From Sesamum alatum (Eukaryota > Streptophyta > Magnoliopsida > Lamiales > Pedaliaceae), in the NCBI GenBank assembly GCA_034509735.1, contig JACGWO010000006.1, positions 38,061,141-38,125,140 on the forward strand: 64,000 nt of DNA, in the 5' to 3' direction. Of the stretch, positions 61,571 through 64,000 are shown one piece after another; the stretch's first letter is position 1; each line of letters starts with the position of its first letter. Both the position numbers and the translations under genes were made by a program. Below the pieces are notes generated by a model. The model worked only from the letters and a program-made list of their open reading frames with translations. It had not been told where the DNA came from and ran no database searches.

Positions 61571-62083
61571 GGACTAGTACTTTCCTTTTTTATAGTCCAG
61601 TCCATCTCCAAGCCCATTCATCCTGTTGGGCTTTATGAAAGTGGACGTTCTCATCGGTTATTACTCTAAATATCATCCATCAAAATGGTCTATTGGGCTG
61701 TACTACTCAAAAACATGAATCAATAAACAAAATGTGTGACAGACAATTGGAACCAATTTATTCAATTAAGTGTTTAGAACTAACAATGTTTAAGTTAATT
61801 ATATATATATCACATTTTTTATGAGTTAAAAAAAAGAAAACAATAAGAAATTGAAGTCTTGATACTACTGTACACAACTATATCAATTTTCTCTTTCTTT
61901 TTTTTTTAAAGAAAAAAAAAACTAGTTATGTATATATATATATATATATAATATTTCTCACTGTTAAAACACTTTTTTTTTTTTCTCTCGCCTCAAAATT
62001 CCTTTCTAATTCCTTCTCTTGTCCAAATTTCTTCACCAACTGATTTCTTCTTCCTCAATTCATTCAAATCAAATACAAACGAT

Positions 62084-64000
62084 ATGTTTTTCTCCGGTGA
62101 TCCATCCACCCGAAAACGGGTGGATTTAGGTGGTCGGAGCTCCAAAGAGAGAGACCGCCAGAAGCTTCTAGAGCAGACCCGATTGGAAAGGAACCGACGC
62201 CTCTGGTTGCGTCAGCAGAACGCCGCTGCTATCAAGATTCAGGTTTCTTCTTCTCGTTCTTGTTCTTTTCTTTTTTTATGTAATTCCTGAATTTTCTGTT
62301 TATGAATTTGAATCATTGTTTTTTTATGGATGGTTTAGTTGAATATCAGCACGAGTTGTTAATGTGTTTCTTTGGTGAATTTTCTCGGAGAATGTGGTAT
62401 TCTTGATCCTTTTCAATAATTATTTGGTAGAATATTAGAAGCCAGTCTTGACTACATGGGGTTTGAAGGAACAAAAAACAAAAAAAGAAGAAAATGAGTG
62501 GAGTAAGATGTTAATTTTATGAAATGTACTGTCCATATTACTGTTATAGCTTTGAACTGGGGTTTGGATTTAAGCAACTTCGACCTTTTGTATTTTTCAA
62601 GTAATCTGGAGCTGCTTCGCCAATTATCAAGTTCAATGCAGTATGCCAGGTGAAAAACTAATGAGCAATATGACAATTAATTGCTGAGAAATATCAATCT
62701 TTAAACTCAAAGCAATTGTTTAGCTGTGCGCTCTTCATTGCTTTCTGCTGAAGCCAAAGAAAAGAGTGGAACAAGGAGTTGTTAGGTTAAAGATAGTTTT
62801 TGCATTGTTCTCAAGTACTTTAATTTGAAGCAGACTTTAAGCAACTCTTACATAGTGTTGTTCTCAAGAATTTGGGACCTCACACGTGAAATGAAAAAGA
62901 TATCATTCGAATTTAAATGACGTCTAATCAGCTGCATTTCCATAACCTCAATCTCTCGATACCAGACACACTATATAAAAGAAAACTATTGATCACCTGT
63001 GGATGCAAGGTCTGTAAGTCATTTTGATATCTTACAGGAATTTCTTTCTAATGTATCGGCAGGCATGTGCGTTTGGCTCTTCAATTTAGCATTAATAGTT
63101 GTTTCGTTCGGGGCTAATATGACATACATGAACTCCTAACCAGCTGTGTACCAAAAGGTTTTAGTTTTTGTTGCCCAGTGTGTTTGATAAAATATGCTAG
63201 CTACAAGCAACAATTCACTATCAGAGCGGAGGTTCCATTATTGCATTACCAAGTGATGTAATTTTTTGGGCAAGAATATATTTGTGTGCTTGGGGCAATG
63301 ATGCAACTAGTGGGTTCTAGTGCGTCTTTTACGTTTGCTACAGGTGCCGGCTGTCGGGGAATTTCTGGAGGCCTGCCTCTAACTTTAGTAAAGCCCTATA
63401 AAAAAAAAAAATGGTTAATGAGCAACAGGACTTATGATTATGTGATATAATACAAATTAGACCTGACTTTGCTTTTTCTTTTCTTCTTTTTCTTGTTAAA
63501 TAAATCTCTGTAGGAATCTACACCAACTGACCACAAAAATAGAGAGAAGGTTAATGTGATTGTCTGAGCACTCATTTTTCACCATGTAACCTGCAGTAAA
63601 ATTGAGCTAGTGCTTTCTAATGTATGCTACCAGCTGCTTGTGTTCGGTTATAAGTTGAACATTGTGGTTTCATAGTCTGACTTCTAATGGTGGAGTCCTC
63701 ATCCATGGAACAGATCCTGTTCCAGATTTTTTAAGTTCTTTTCTGCGACTATATTGAGGATGTTGTTTGTTTAGTCATTGAGTTTATCTTATTATATCCC
63801 TATTCTTCTGTCTTGGGTTTCAATCTGAGTATATATTTGGCAGAAGGTCTTATTGTTTGAAATGTGTTTGTGAGATGCCGAAACATCAAATTTCTTTTTA
63901 AACTGTAGATCTTGACTAATTACTAACCATTGCAGAAATGCTTCAGAGGAAGAAGGGTTGTGGAGGCTGAACGCAGCAAAGTTCGTGAAAAGTTTTTCTT
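62084..64000 (+). CDS. UPL6: HECT E3 ubiquitin ligase UPL6, first two coding exons (partial)
   Basis: Exon 1 is 62084-62242 (53 codons, CAG|GTTTC donor); a TTGCAG acceptor opens exon 2 at 63936, which runs to the window edge. The protein starts MFFSGDPSTRKRVDLGGRSS, then KERDRQKLLEQTRLERNRRL, and across the junction forms an IQ motif, AAIKIQKCFRGRRVVEAE. This N-terminus is typical of plant UPL6, a HECT-type ubiquitin ligase of about 1000 residues with an N-terminal IQ (calmodulin-binding) motif and a C-terminal HECT domain with catalytic Cys; the HECT part lies outside the window. The 1.7-kb intron 1 contains no gene. Identity is strong, based on recall of the conserved N-terminus. Confidence 0.92.

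Larger units (their letters stand above)
60081..62083. other. Intergenic and promoter of the UPL6 gene
   Basis: AT-rich DNA up to the UPL6 start. The last 110 bases are pyrimidine-rich (TTTTCTCTCGCC, TTCCTTCTCTTG) like a plant leader. A frame at 61149-61442 is open for 97 codons but has no recognisable domain and was not called. Confidence 0.45.

Noticed and set aside
1..64000. CRISPR arrays, operons, bacterial-type features, tRNA or rRNA genes
   Set aside because: Looked for and not seen; only tRNA-derived SINE heads with diverged boxes were found, and the DNA is plant nuclear.

Overview
The window is nuclear DNA of a eudicot plant. Genes have many short GT-AG introns in AT-rich sequence, and the products are plant-specific or plant-type: SFR2 galactolipid remodelling enzyme, GA 2-oxidase, R2R3-MYB subgroup 20, Agenet/DUF724-type protein, UPL6 HECT ligase and a TAS3 trans-acting siRNA locus. 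Intergenic DNA is full of (AT)n tracts, small inverted-repeat elements and tRNA-derived SINEs. An asterid (possibly Lamiales) is my guess; the sequence alone does not prove it.

Region 1 (1-22.5 kb) is gene dense and all genes are on the minus strand: the first exon of a small plastid-targeted protein (cut by the window edge), a membrane-anchored DNAJC14/Jiv90-type J-protein, a conserved 138-residue coiled-coil protein, an Agenet protein made of four exon-sized modules, a class II serine carboxypeptidase-like protein, and SFR2. Complete intron-exon structures could be read for the five complete genes and their phases agree throughout.

Region 2 (22.5-62 kb) is gene poor. Three regulators sit in it as islands: a TAS3 locus (27.4-28.6 kb, plus strand), a C19-type gibberellin 2-oxidase (35.5-38.9 kb, plus strand, 2.2-kb first intron) and a MYB108/MYB78-like transcription factor (46.7-48.2 kb, minus strand). 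The rest holds microsatellites, two SINEs with perfect 12-13 bp target-site duplications, and several non-autonomous inverted-repeat elements. Four of these have 8-10 bp target duplications of Mutator type.

Region 3 (62.1 kb to the end, plus strand) is the start of the HECT ubiquitin ligase UPL6, cut by the window edge.

The most informative locus is TAS3. Both miR390 sites are present: a 5' site mismatched at the cleavage position and a 3' site paired through it. Two tandem 21-nt tasiARF units lie between them. A reading frame, which can be extended across a phase-compatible intron to 71 codons, stops exactly 7 nt before the 5' miR390 site. TAS3 tasiARFs repress ARF2/3/4 auxin-response factors, so TAS3, GA2ox and MYB108-like are all hormone or development regulators, but nothing in the sequence shows that they are co-regulated.
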